A stretch of 64,000 bases of DNA, from contig NZ_AP022672.1 in the NCBI RefSeq assembly GCF_013374095.1, forward strand, positions 1,673,501-1,737,500. Direction: 5' to 3'. The stretch comes from Sphingomonas sp. HMP6. GTDB taxonomy: Bacteria; Pseudomonadota; Alphaproteobacteria; Sphingomonadales; Sphingomonadaceae. The notes beneath the pieces are model-generated. The model had not been told where the DNA came from, did not search any database, and worked only from the letters and a program-made list of their open reading frames with translations. Made by a program: the position numbers and the translations under genes. The stretch's first letter is position 1. Each line of letters opens with the position of its first letter. Positions 57,100-64,000 of the stretch are shown in pieces.

Positions 57100-58161
57100 A
57101 TGGCCGACAAGGACCAGAAGACCCAGGATCCAACCGACAAGAAGCTCAGCGACGCGCGCGCCAAGGGCGACGTCGCAACCTCGACCGAGATGCGACACGC
57201 GGTGATGTTCATCGCGATGATCATCGTGGCAGGCGGCCTCGGCAGTTGGACGCTGACACAGCTCGGACCGATGCTGGTACGGCTGTGGGGCAGCGCCGAC
57301 GATTATGCGCTGGAACCCGCCGGCGCGCAGGCGTTCGCTACCGGTGTCGCGCTGGCGGTACTGCAGGGGCTAGCGCCTATTCTCGCGCTTCTGTTTGGCT
57401 TCGCCCTGCTGATCCTGTTCGTGCAGGGGCGCCCGACGTTGTCCTGGTCGCGGGTCACGCCGAAATTTTCGAAACTCAACCCCATCACCGGGGTCGGCCG
57501 GATGCTCGGCCTGCGCGCATTGATCGAATTCGCCAAGACATTCGCCAAGTTCGTCATGGTCATCACGATCGCCATTCTGGTCGTCCGTCCGCGGCTGATC
57601 GGGCTCGACCAATTGGTCGGTGCCGAGCCGCTGACCATCGCCGAGGCGGCGGGTGATATCGTCGGCGCGATGATCAAATCGGTCGCGATGCTGGTCGGCG
57701 CGCTGGCCGCGTTCGATTTTATCTATCAGCGCCGCTCCTTCTTCAACCGCATGAAAATGTCGCTGCAGGAAGTGAAAGACGAACATAAACAAAGCGAAGG
57801 CGACCCCAAGATCAAGGCGAAGATCCGGCAGATCGGCATTCAGCGCGCACGGCGGCGCATGATGGCAGCGGTGCCGACCGCGAGCGTGATCGTCACCAAC
57901 CCGACGCATTATGCGGTCGCGCTGAAATACGAACATGGCACGATGGCCGCGCCGGTGGTGGTGGCAAAGGGCATGGACGAGATCGCGCTGCGCATCCGCG
58001 ACGTGGCGAAGGCGGCGGGCGTGCCGATCATCGAAAGCCCCCCGCTGGCGCGCGCACTCTATGCCAGCGCGATGATCGACCGGCCGATCCCGACCGAGCA
58101 TTTTAAGGCCGTGGCCGAGATCATCGGCTATGTCATGCGGTTGGCCAAGAAGCGGGCGTAA
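57100..58161 (+). CDS. flhB: Flagellar export switch protein FlhB
   Basis: The 353-residue protein starts at ATG 57100 (MADKDQKTQDPTDKKLSDARAKG). Four membrane helices precede a cytoplasmic domain with the autocleavage motif NPTH (residue ~267, in VIVTNPTHYAVAL) that switches export specificity from hook to filament. The linker RMKMSLQEVKDEHKQSEGDP is typical. Convergent with fliX. Confidence 0.97.
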   Translation: MADKDQKTQDPTDKKLSDARAKGDVATSTEMRHAVMFIAMIIVAGGLGSWTLTQLGPMLVRLWGSADDYALEPAGAQAFATGVALAVLQGLAPILALLFGFALLILFVQGRPTLSWSRVTPKFSKLNPITGVGRMLGLRALIEFAKTFAKFVMVITIAILVVRPRLIGLDQLVGAEPLTIAEAAGDIVGAMIKSVAMLVGALAAFDFIYQRRSFFNRMKMSLQEVKDEHKQSEGDPKIKAKIRQIGIQRARRRMMAAVPTASVIVTNPTHYAVALKYEHGTMAAPVVVAKGMDEIALRIRDVAKAAGVPIIESPPLARALYASAMIDRPIPTEHFKAVAEIIGYVMRLAKKRA

Positions 58162-58178
58162 GCGCGCGACCGTTACGG

Positions 58179-58580
58179 TCAGACGATGTATTCGTGCTTG
58201 GCCAGTTCGATCCGGACGCGGAGTTCGATGTCCTTGAGCAACGTGGCAAGCTCGGGGTCCTGCGGTGCATGCTCCTCGGCCGCCCAGGCGGCGACTTCCT
58301 CCAGCCGCTCGACCGGCGGAAGACCCGCCGCAAGCGCCCGGTCGAGGCTTTCGAGCGCCCGCAAACCGCGCTCGGCATCGGCCGCGACCCGGCGGCGCCG
58401 CTCGATCGACGGTTCCGCCGTGGCGAGCGTCACCAGCATCTCGACGCTGACGGGCTGCGCAACCGGTGTCGCGGGGGACGTCGGCACCGCAGCCTTCTCC
58501 GCCACGGCGAACTCGGCTGCTTTCGGCAAGGCCGTTTGCAGCAGATTAGCCACGAGCGCGGGATTGGCGGTGATGCGCAA
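58179..58580 (-). CDS. fliX: Flagellar assembly regulator FliX
   Basis: No ATG fits: the AGGAG site at about 58590 points to a TTG at 58580, giving 133 residues (MRITANPALVANLLQTALPK). The C-terminal part IERRRRVAADAERGLRALESLDRALAAG and ELATLLKDIELRVRIELAK matches alphaproteobacterial FliX: basic RRR-x-A, the LD-x-L repeats and the final ELAK helix. In Caulobacter FliX links early flagellar assembly to FlbD-dependent transcription. FlbD is not in the window. Confidence 0.85.
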   Translation of the reverse strand: MRITANPALVANLLQTALPKAAEFAVAEKAAVPTSPATPVAQPVSVEMLVTLATAEPSIERRRRVAADAERGLRALESLDRALAAGLPPVERLEEVAAWAAEEHAPQDPELATLLKDIELRVRIELAKHEYIV

Positions 58581-58619
58581 GGTTTCTCCTGTCCGCGCGG
58601 CAATGCCAGCGCATACTAT

Positions 58620-58627
58620 CCTATAAG
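58620..58627 (+). promoter_or_regulatory. CCTATAAG promoter-like octamer before flgI
   Basis: Located 38 bases before the flgI ATG in the 85-base fliX/flgI divergent gap. A GG-N10-GC pair (ggcaatgccagcgc) precedes it, a weak sigma-54-like candidate. Confidence 0.45.
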
Positions 58628-58665
58628 AAACTAACGACACTATTTCCACGAATTCGGAGTGTTTT

Positions 58666-59778
58666 ATGCGTTTGGCCCATCTTACGATGGCGTTTCTCCT
58701 TTCACTCACCGCGACGCTGGTTCCAGCGACGGCGCAGGCAGGGCCACGCATCAAGGACATCGTCGACATCGAGAACGTCCGCCCCAACCAGCTTGTCGGT
58801 TACGGCCTGGTGGTCGGGCTGGCGGGCACAGGCGACCGGATGCGTAACGCGCCGTTCACGGAGGAATCGATGCAGGCAATGCTCGAGCGGATGGGCGTCA
58901 ACATCCGCGGCACCAGGATGCAGACCCAGAACGTCGCCGCGGTGTCGATCTCCGCCACAATGCCGCCCTTCGCGCGCGCCGGATCGCAGATCGACGTGCA
59001 GATTTCCTCGCTCGGCGATGCGAGCAGCCTGCAGGGCGGCACCTTGCTCGTCTCCTCGCTGCGCGCGCTCGACGGGGAAATCTATGCGGTGGCGCAAGGC
59101 CCCGTCGCTCTCTCGGGCTTCAAGGCGCAGGGCGCGGGGGCGAGCATCACGCGCGGCGTCACCACGTCGGCGCGGATCGCCGGGGGCGCGATCGTCGAGC
59201 GCGAGGTCAATTTCGCCTTCAAATCGGCAACCAGCCTGAAGCTGGCGCTGAAAAACCCCGATTTCACCACCGCACAGCGCATCGCCGCCGCGATCAACGG
59301 TCGCTTCGGCGGTGCCGCCGAAGTGCTCGACCCGGCGACAGTCGAGGTGTCGGCGCGAGGGGATCTCGGCGGATCGATGATCAATCTGGTCTCGGCAATC
59401 GAGAATCTCGAAGTCACCGTCGACCAGCGTGCGCGGATCGTCATCAACGAGGCGTCGGGCACGGTTGTCATGGGCACAGACGTCAAGATCAGCCCGGTCG
59501 CCATTGCGCAGGGCGGCCTGACGATCAGCATCTCGGAAACCCCCGTCGCCTCGCAACCCGCGCCTTTCTCGAACGGCACGACGGAAGTGCTGCCACGCAC
59601 GAAGATCGCGGTCGATGACGGCGGCGGCAAGTCGCTCGCCATTCTGGGCGGCGGCACCTCGCTGCAATCGCTGGTCAGTGGGTTAAACCGCCTCGGCGTC
59701 AGCCCGCGCGACCTGATCACGATCCTGCAAGCGGTCAAAAGCGCGGGCGCGCTTCAGGCCGATATCGAGGTGCAATGA
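58666..59778 (+). CDS. flgI: Flagellar P-ring protein FlgI
   Basis: The 370-residue periplasmic protein has a signal peptide (FLLSLTATLVPATAQA) and the FlgI sequence RIKDIVDIENVRPNQLVGYGLVVGLAGTGDR, VSISATMPPFARAGSQIDVQISSLGDASSLQGGTLL and RARIVINEASGTVVMG. It forms the ring around the rod in peptidoglycan. GGAG lies six bases before the ATG. Confidence 0.97.
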   Translation: MRLAHLTMAFLLSLTATLVPATAQAGPRIKDIVDIENVRPNQLVGYGLVVGLAGTGDRMRNAPFTEESMQAMLERMGVNIRGTRMQTQNVAAVSISATMPPFARAGSQIDVQISSLGDASSLQGGTLLVSSLRALDGEIYAVAQGPVALSGFKAQGAGASITRGVTTSARIAGGAIVEREVNFAFKSATSLKLALKNPDFTTAQRIAAAINGRFGGAAEVLDPATVEVSARGDLGGSMINLVSAIENLEVTVDQRARIVINEASGTVVMGTDVKISPVAIAQGGLTISISETPVASQPAPFSNGTTEVLPRTKIAVDDGGGKSLAILGGGTSLQSLVSGLNRLGVSPRDLITILQAVKSAGALQADIEVQ

Positions 59779-60083
59779 TGTCCCTGCCCCCCGTTACCAC
59801 GCCTTCTGCGGCCGCCCCTGCCGCGCTTGGCCCGAAGCTGCCAACGGCCAAGCAGACCGCCGAGAAATTCGAAGCGGTCTTCCTCGGCCAGATGACGCAG
59901 CTGATGATGGAGAGCGTCGAGATGGGCGATCAATTCTCCGGCGGGCACGGCGAGGCGATGTTTCGCGGCGTGCTGGCCGAGAAGCTCGGCACCGAAATGG
60001 CCAAGACCGGCGGGATCGGCCTGGCGCCGTCCGTGCTGGCGCAGATTATCAAGATGCAGGGAGAATCCGGCCATGGCCAGTGA
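59775..60083 (+). CDS. Rod-binding protein, FlgJ N-terminal type
   Basis: The 102-residue protein has AEKFEAVFLGQMTQLMMESVEMGDQFSGGHGEAMFRGVLAEKLGTEMAKTGGIGLA, the rod-binding (FlgJ_N) pattern. The peptidoglycan-hydrolase half of enteric FlgJ is absent, as is normal in alphaproteobacteria. It overlaps flgI by four bases and the FlgN-like gene by 11. Confidence 0.93.
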   Translation: MMSLPPVTTPSAAAPAALGPKLPTAKQTAEKFEAVFLGQMTQLMMESVEMGDQFSGGHGEAMFRGVLAEKLGTEMAKTGGIGLAPSVLAQIIKMQGESGHGQ

Positions 60084-60495
60084 GTTCATCGACACCATCG
60101 TATCGCTGACCGCAATCATGGAAGAAGAGACCGCGCGGCTGTTGTCGCCGGTCCGGCACCGCGATTTCGCCGAGATGGCGGCTGCAAAGATCAAGCTGGT
60201 CGCTACGCTCGAGACGATGACGGCCGCGCATGAGCGGACCGGGACAGACTGGATGGCAACGCTCGATGATGAGGGGCGTGAGGCGCTGAGCGCCGCGATT
60301 CGTCATCTCGGGGCCGCCGCCCAGGTCAATGCCCGCGTCCTGGAACGCCAGATCGACTTGTCGACCGAAATGATGGGTGCGGTCGCCACCGAAGCGCGCC
60401 GCCTGTCGGGGACGCGCAGCGCGATTTACGGCGCGAGCGGCATCGTATCGCGGACCGAAGTGGCGACCCCGATTTCGGTGAATGCGAGTTTGTGA
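60073..60495 (+). CDS. FlgN-like flagellar chaperone
   Basis: A 140-residue helical protein (MASEFIDTIVSLTAIMEEE) with LRR-free coiled-coil sequence, VATLETMTAAHERTG, and the C-terminal SAIYGASG, which resembles the FlgN family end. FlgN escorts hook-junction proteins FlgK and FlgL. The function is inferred from length, helical content and position after the rod-binding gene. Confidence 0.75.
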   Translation: MASEFIDTIVSLTAIMEEETARLLSPVRHRDFAEMAAAKIKLVATLETMTAAHERTGTDWMATLDDEGREALSAAIRHLGAAAQVNARVLERQIDLSTEMMGAVATEARRLSGTRSAIYGASGIVSRTEVATPISVNASL

Positions 60496-60513
60496 GCGCT
60501 GATTAAAATCGTC

Positions 60514-60588
60514 CGTTCGTGTCGAGCGAAGTCGAGACACACGTAGTAGCGTACGTGTGGGGTTTCTCGACTGCGCTCGAAACGAACG
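60514..60588. repeat. Palindromic element between flgN-like gene and flgB
   Basis: Arms cgttcgtgtcgagcgaag... and ...cgctcgaaacgaacg pair over about 27 bases, and the inner cacacgta/tacgtgtg also pairs, making one long hairpin. It lies between two convergent genes and is of the dispersed sphingomonad type. It may also act as a bidirectional terminator. Confidence 0.8.
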
Positions 60589-60610
60589 TGTTCTAAGGCC
60601 TCAGCCAGTC

Positions 60611-61030
60611 CTACTGCTTCCCGATCGCCGCCTTCAGCAAGCCGATCTGCTTGCGATACAGGCTGGTCATCGTGGCGAAATCGGCCTGGATCTGGCCCAT
60701 TTTGAGCAATTGATCCTCGATCACGACATTATTGCCGTCGGGCTTGGTTTCGGACACGTCGCGGTCGGCGACCACATTCCCCGCCATGATCTGATGCGCG
60801 CCGAGCGCGGTCATCCCGCTGGTCAGCGTGATGTGCGGCCGCGCGACGGCAGGCTTGCCGGTATCTTGCGCCGACAGCAGGCTCGAGAAGTTCGGCGGGT
60901 TGACCTCACGCGCCTTGAAGCCCGGCGTTTCGCTATTGGCGATGTTCTGCGCGATCACGCGCTGGCGTTCGGACAAATTCTTCATCGCCACGCCAATTCC
61001 GGCGAGCAGTGGGGGAGTCGAAACCGGCAT
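60611..61030 (-). CDS. flgB: Flagellar basal-body rod protein FlgB
   Basis: About 139 residues from ATG 61030; TTG 61036 overlaps the previous stop and would add two residues. FlgB features are MKNLSERQRVIAQNIANSETPGFKAREV near the start and FATMTSLYRKQIGLLKAAIGK at the end. It is the proximal rod protein paired with FlgC, whose gene is 5 kb away on the other strand, an unusual separation. It follows flaEY on the minus strand. Confidence 0.95.
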   Translation of the reverse strand: MPVSTPPLLAGIGVAMKNLSERQRVIAQNIANSETPGFKAREVNPPNFSSLLSAQDTGKPAVARPHITLTSGMTALGAHQIMAGNVVADRDVSETKPDGNNVVIEDQLLKMGQIQADFATMTSLYRKQIGLLKAAIGKQ

Positions 61031-61032
61031 GA

Positions 61033-63798
61033 TCAAAATCCCGTATAGCCGCCGAGGGTATTGTCGGCGGCCGGCGTCAACCGCGCGAGCGCCGATTTGT
61101 AACTGGCGAGTTGCGCCGCTTGCGCGGGTGTCATGGCACCGGCGCCCGGCTTGACGCCGTCGGTGAGCCGCGCCTTTCCGTCATCCCAATATAGCGAGCG
61201 ATAGGCGGTCTGCGTCGTGGAGATCGCGCTCTTGATGATGGTCAGCGTCGCCGCCGCATCCTTGCTGGTCGAGAGATTGAGCGCCTCGGTCAGGGCGAGG
61301 CCGAAATTGCCGCCCGGCCGCACTTTCGGCGCGCCGCGCGCGGCGATGACAGGGACGGCCAGACGCGTCGGATTGAGCCCGAGCTTCTCGAGCGCATCCT
61401 TGCCCGGAGCACCGGCGACCAGCGCGACCGAGGAACCGGCCTTGGCATCGATCCGCAATACCATCGAACCCGACACGATCGCGGTCGCGACCACTGCCTT
61501 GGACCCGGTCAAACCGCGAATGCGGTCGGCCAGCGTGGTCAGCGTATCGTCCGCCTGGATTACGACCTTCTTCGCCGCGCCACCCTGAATGCGCAACGAG
61601 AATTCATCGCCGGCGCGCAAGCTGGTTTGCGCCACGAGCTTGATCGAAGCCTCGGGATTGAGCGCGCCACGGTGAAGCCCGAGCGCGCCGAGGACGGTAT
61701 CGCCCCCCGCCCCGGCGGAGATGCGGACGGGTTCGGTCCGGAGTGATATCTGGCCAAACTGCGTAACGTTTTCGATCGCGCCGCTGGTGGCATCGATCCG
61801 GCCGACGAAACCGTCGACCGAGCCGCGCTTTGCTCCGTCGAGCGCGCCGGTGGTCCGTCCGCCGACATACAGCGCGCCGTTGACGAAGGCGACGCTGTCG
61901 ACCTGATCGTCGGCCGCGGTGGCGACATAGGAGGTGCTGGCGCTATTGAGCGCACTGTCGATCCGGGTGACGAAACCATCGCGGCCGCCGCCGAGGCTGT
62001 TGGCTTGCGCGCCGGCGAGCGCCGCGCTGGTCGAGCCTGCCACCGCGATCGTGCCGTCGCTGGCGACCGCAATCGCGCGCGCATCGGCCTGGCCGAGCGA
62101 GAGGCTGCCGAGATCGCTGCTGATCGACGTCGCGCTGATGCTGCGCAAGCGCGCTTCACCGCTCTGATTGGTCAGCGCGAGCAGGTTTCCGTCCGCGCCG
62201 ATCGCCAGCGCGGTCACGCTATCGGTCCCGCCGCCGTCGATCGTGCGGCGTTCCTGCAGCTTTCCGGCGGAATCGATCCGGGCGAGGAAGGCGTCGCCAT
62301 TGCCGGTGGCGGATTTGCCGCCGACGAAAACCGTCCCGTCCGTGCCGACCGCAATCGCATTCGCGCGGTCGGCGCCGGCGGCATGGATGACCGTGGCGAA
62401 ACGTTCGTCGCCCAGCGCGGAAAAGCGCGCGACGACCATGTCGCCGTCGCTACTCACGCCGTCGAAGCTGCCATTGACCGTTCCCGCGACGGTGACGTCG
62501 CCATTGGCGGCGACCGCTACGGCGGCGCCTTGCGCGCCGCCAGACGCGCCGAGGCTGCGCTGCCACACGATCGCGCCTTCGCTGTTCAATTTGGTCAGGA
62601 ACAGATCCTGCGTCCCGCCCGGCCGGTTGGATTGAAGATTGCCGTCCGAGGTGCCGACGGCATAACTGAAGCCCGATGCATCCGTCGCGATCGCCTGTGT
62701 CGTCGTATTCGCCTGCACCGGACCGGGCGGCGCCACTGCCGGCGGGGTCACCCCCGCGATCGGCTTCAACGCGGGCGGCTTGACGTAGGTGAGCTTGGCG
62801 CGGTCGGTCGCGGCCTGATCGATGCCAGCGATCGTCGCGAGCGGCTTGCGCGTCATCTCGCCCGTTAGGTCGTCGATCCGCAGGAGCTGCGTCACGGTCG
62901 GTGCATCGAGCGCGGTCTGGCCGCTGGCGACGACGAGCGAATCGGGCGCGCCGACTTGATCGATCGACACACGCTCGGCCCCATTGGGGGCTTGCACCGA
63001 AAAGCCCCATTTGTCGGATTTCTTGTCGGGTACGAAATGCACCAGCCAGCGCGGGCTGGGATTACCGTCCTTGTCGAGCACAACTGACCCGTCCGGATTG
63101 CGCAGCGGAATCGCGTTGATCGCCGCATTGATTGCGGTCGCGACGGAATCGAGCGTCGGCGGCTGCGGAGTCTGGGCAAGATCGATCACGACGATATCGC
63201 TCGCCCCCGGCTTGTCGAGCGCGATGCGAAACACCTCATTCCCACTCAGGCCCGGCAGCGGTGAATCGCGCTTGTCGAGAATTCCGGTCCCGCTGAATTT
63301 GGTCGGATCGGACGATGCAACCGACACCGTTTCGGCGCGGCGCGTAGGCAGCGCGAACGACAATTCGACCTTGTCTGCTTTAGCCTGCCCGAGGAAGGTC
63401 TGGAGGTCGGCCAGCCCGTTGCCGAACGCCGCCTGCAGCGAGGTACGTTCCGCGTCCGTCGTCGTCGTCCGGGCGGCAGCGGTGGCGAGTAGCTGCAGCT
63501 TGGCCAGCGCCTTATAGGCGGTAAAGGTCGTCTCCACGTCGGGCGACCCGGCCGTCGGTGAGGTTGCGTTTGTGTCGACGATGCTCTTCAGCGCCTTGAT
63601 CGCCGAGACCTGCGCCGACTCCGGTGTCTTGGCCGCTGCCTGCTTCCACGGCGGGGTGGTGGGCGCGAGTGTGAACTGCGCCTTGGCCTTGCGCACGGCA
63701 AGCGACTCGGCCGCGGTCGGCACCCCGAAATCGGTATAGCTGTTCGTGCCCGTCAGCATCGAAAGGGCGCTCAGCCCGCTAGAAAGATTTATCGTCAC
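61033..63798 (-). CDS. flaEY: FlaEY-like large flagellar protein with beta-propeller repeats and flagellin-hook motif
   Basis: The 921-residue product from GTG 63798 begins with MTINLSSGLSALSMLTGTNSY. The middle (residues ~360-640) has a series of propeller-type repeats such as LFLTKLNSEGAIVWQRSLG, FLARIDSAGKLQERRTIDG and VTRIDSALNSASTSY, each about 50 residues. After it come DEFSLRIQGGAAKKVVIQ and LADRIRGLTGSKAVVATAI, a flagellin-hook IN-like motif. The C-terminal region has SLYWDDGKARLTDG and SYKSALARLTPA. This layout matches the Caulobacter regulatory protein FlaEY, involved in flagellar function by an unclear mechanism. The name is given with moderate confidence. It is co-oriented with flgB. 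Confidence 0.78.
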   Translation of the reverse strand: MTINLSSGLSALSMLTGTNSYTDFGVPTAAESLAVRKAKAQFTLAPTTPPWKQAAAKTPESAQVSAIKALKSIVDTNATSPTAGSPDVETTFTAYKALAKLQLLATAAARTTTTDAERTSLQAAFGNGLADLQTFLGQAKADKVELSFALPTRRAETVSVASSDPTKFSGTGILDKRDSPLPGLSGNEVFRIALDKPGASDIVVIDLAQTPQPPTLDSVATAINAAINAIPLRNPDGSVVLDKDGNPSPRWLVHFVPDKKSDKWGFSVQAPNGAERVSIDQVGAPDSLVVASGQTALDAPTVTQLLRIDDLTGEMTRKPLATIAGIDQAATDRAKLTYVKPPALKPIAGVTPPAVAPPGPVQANTTTQAIATDASGFSYAVGTSDGNLQSNRPGGTQDLFLTKLNSEGAIVWQRSLGASGGAQGAAVAVAANGDVTVAGTVNGSFDGVSSDGDMVVARFSALGDERFATVIHAAGADRANAIAVGTDGTVFVGGKSATGNGDAFLARIDSAGKLQERRTIDGGGTDSVTALAIGADGNLLALTNQSGEARLRSISATSISSDLGSLSLGQADARAIAVASDGTIAVAGSTSAALAGAQANSLGGGRDGFVTRIDSALNSASTSYVATAADDQVDSVAFVNGALYVGGRTTGALDGAKRGSVDGFVGRIDATSGAIENVTQFGQISLRTEPVRISAGAGGDTVLGALGLHRGALNPEASIKLVAQTSLRAGDEFSLRIQGGAAKKVVIQADDTLTTLADRIRGLTGSKAVVATAIVSGSMVLRIDAKAGSSVALVAGAPGKDALEKLGLNPTRLAVPVIAARGAPKVRPGGNFGLALTEALNLSTSKDAAATLTIIKSAISTTQTAYRSLYWDDGKARLTDGVKPGAGAMTPAQAAQLASYKSALARLTPAADNTLGGYTGF

Positions 63799-63833
63799 GA
63801 CATTGTCGCTCTGGCTCCGCGCTGCTCATCTAT

Positions 63834-63841
63834 CCTATAAT
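63834..63841 (+). promoter_or_regulatory. CCTATAAT promoter-like octamer before fliG
   Basis: Located 56 bases before the likely fliG ATG at 63898, in the region divergent from flaEY. Confidence 0.5.
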
Positions 63842-63897
63842 AGAGGCATCCACCGACGCCGCTGCGCGTTAACCCTCAATATATGTCTGGATGCCGA

Positions 63898-64000
63898 ATG
63901 AGCATGATGGCGCCAATCGCCCAGCCGGCCGAACTCAAGAAATTTTCCGGGCAGGAACGCGCTGCGGCGCTGATGCTCGCACTCGGCAAGGACCATGGCG
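63898..64000 (+). CDS. fliG: Flagellar motor switch protein FliG, truncated at window end
   Basis: Only the first 34 residues are visible: MSMMAPIAQPAELKK then FSGQERAAALMLALGKDHG. The GQERAAALMLALG motif is the N-terminal start of FliG, where it contacts FliF in the MS ring. ATG 63898 is chosen; an in-frame ATG at 63883 is possible. The rest of the gene lies beyond the window. Confidence 0.85.
   Translation, partial: MSMMAPIAQPAELKKFSGQERAAALMLALGKDHG

Overview
The window is GC-rich DNA of about 65% with densely packed genes. It looks like a chromosome segment from a sphingomonad (Sphingomonadaceae, Alphaproteobacteria), most likely Sphingomonas. Support comes from alphaproteobacterial flagellar markers (FlaF, FliX, a FlaEY-like protein), an F1-only atp cluster (atpH-A-G-D-C with no F0 genes), an Ala/Lys/Pro-rich N-terminus on AtpD, two large TonB-dependent receptors and a PhaR-type PHA regulator. 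I saw no rRNA, tRNA, CRISPR array, integrase or transposase.

Layout. 1-4160 (all minus strand): a truncated Ada-type DNA-alkylation response protein, a putative PD-(D/E)XK-fold protein coupled to a dienelactone hydrolase, and a methyl-accepting chemotaxis protein (MCP). 4384-10257: the F1 ATP synthase operon, interrupted by an ABM-family monooxygenase gene, a lipoprotein gene and a REP-like inverted repeat. 10353-16343: a solitary CpaF ATPase, a retropepsin-like protease with a PDZ domain, a small membrane protein, and a PHA group (phaR divergent from a PhaC-like hydrolase and a thiolase). 16532-19804: a 1090-residue TonB receptor followed by a clear terminator. 20086-27650 (all minus strand): a cobalamin riboswitch controlling btuB-btuF-btuC-btuD, then an MHS-family symporter and alanine racemase. 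27790-34300: a small membrane peptide, a cNMP-binding/FAD reductase gene split by an in-frame stop, a FixL/FixJ-type two-component pair, an orphan degenerate receiver, and a frameshifted outer-membrane-barrel remnant.

34466-64000 is one large motility island. It opens with three tandem MCPs: a globin-coupled sensor, a classical two-TM receptor and a polytopic receptor. Next come flaF and a coupled HAD-hydrolase/methyltransferase pair of unknown purpose. A long operon follows: motA-STAS-cheY-cheA-cheW-cheR-cheB-cheY2-cheD-orf-motB-fliL-like-PilZ. The flagellar basal body and export genes follow in alternating strands: fliP-fliO-fliN (minus), flgC-fliE-fliQ-fliR-flhB (plus), fliX (minus), flgI-flgJ-like-flgN-like (plus), flgB and flaEY (minus), and the start of fliG (plus). 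Several transcription units in the island begin 20-60 bases downstream of the same octamer, CCTATAAT or a close variant, which suggests a shared flagellar promoter element.

Functionally, the island supplies sensing (MCPs), signal processing and adaptation (CheA/W/Y/R/B/D), a possible c-di-GMP input (double PilZ protein), stator (MotA/B), switch (FliG/FliN), export gate (FliPQR/FlhB), rod and P-ring (FlgB/FlgC/FliE/FlgI) and alphaproteobacterial regulators (FlaF, FliX). The best candidates for something undescribed are the HAD/methyltransferase pair next to flaF, the three-MCP array with its embedded secreted small protein, the uncharacterised gene between cheD and motB, and the FixL-like kinase that lacks the haem-ligand histidine.
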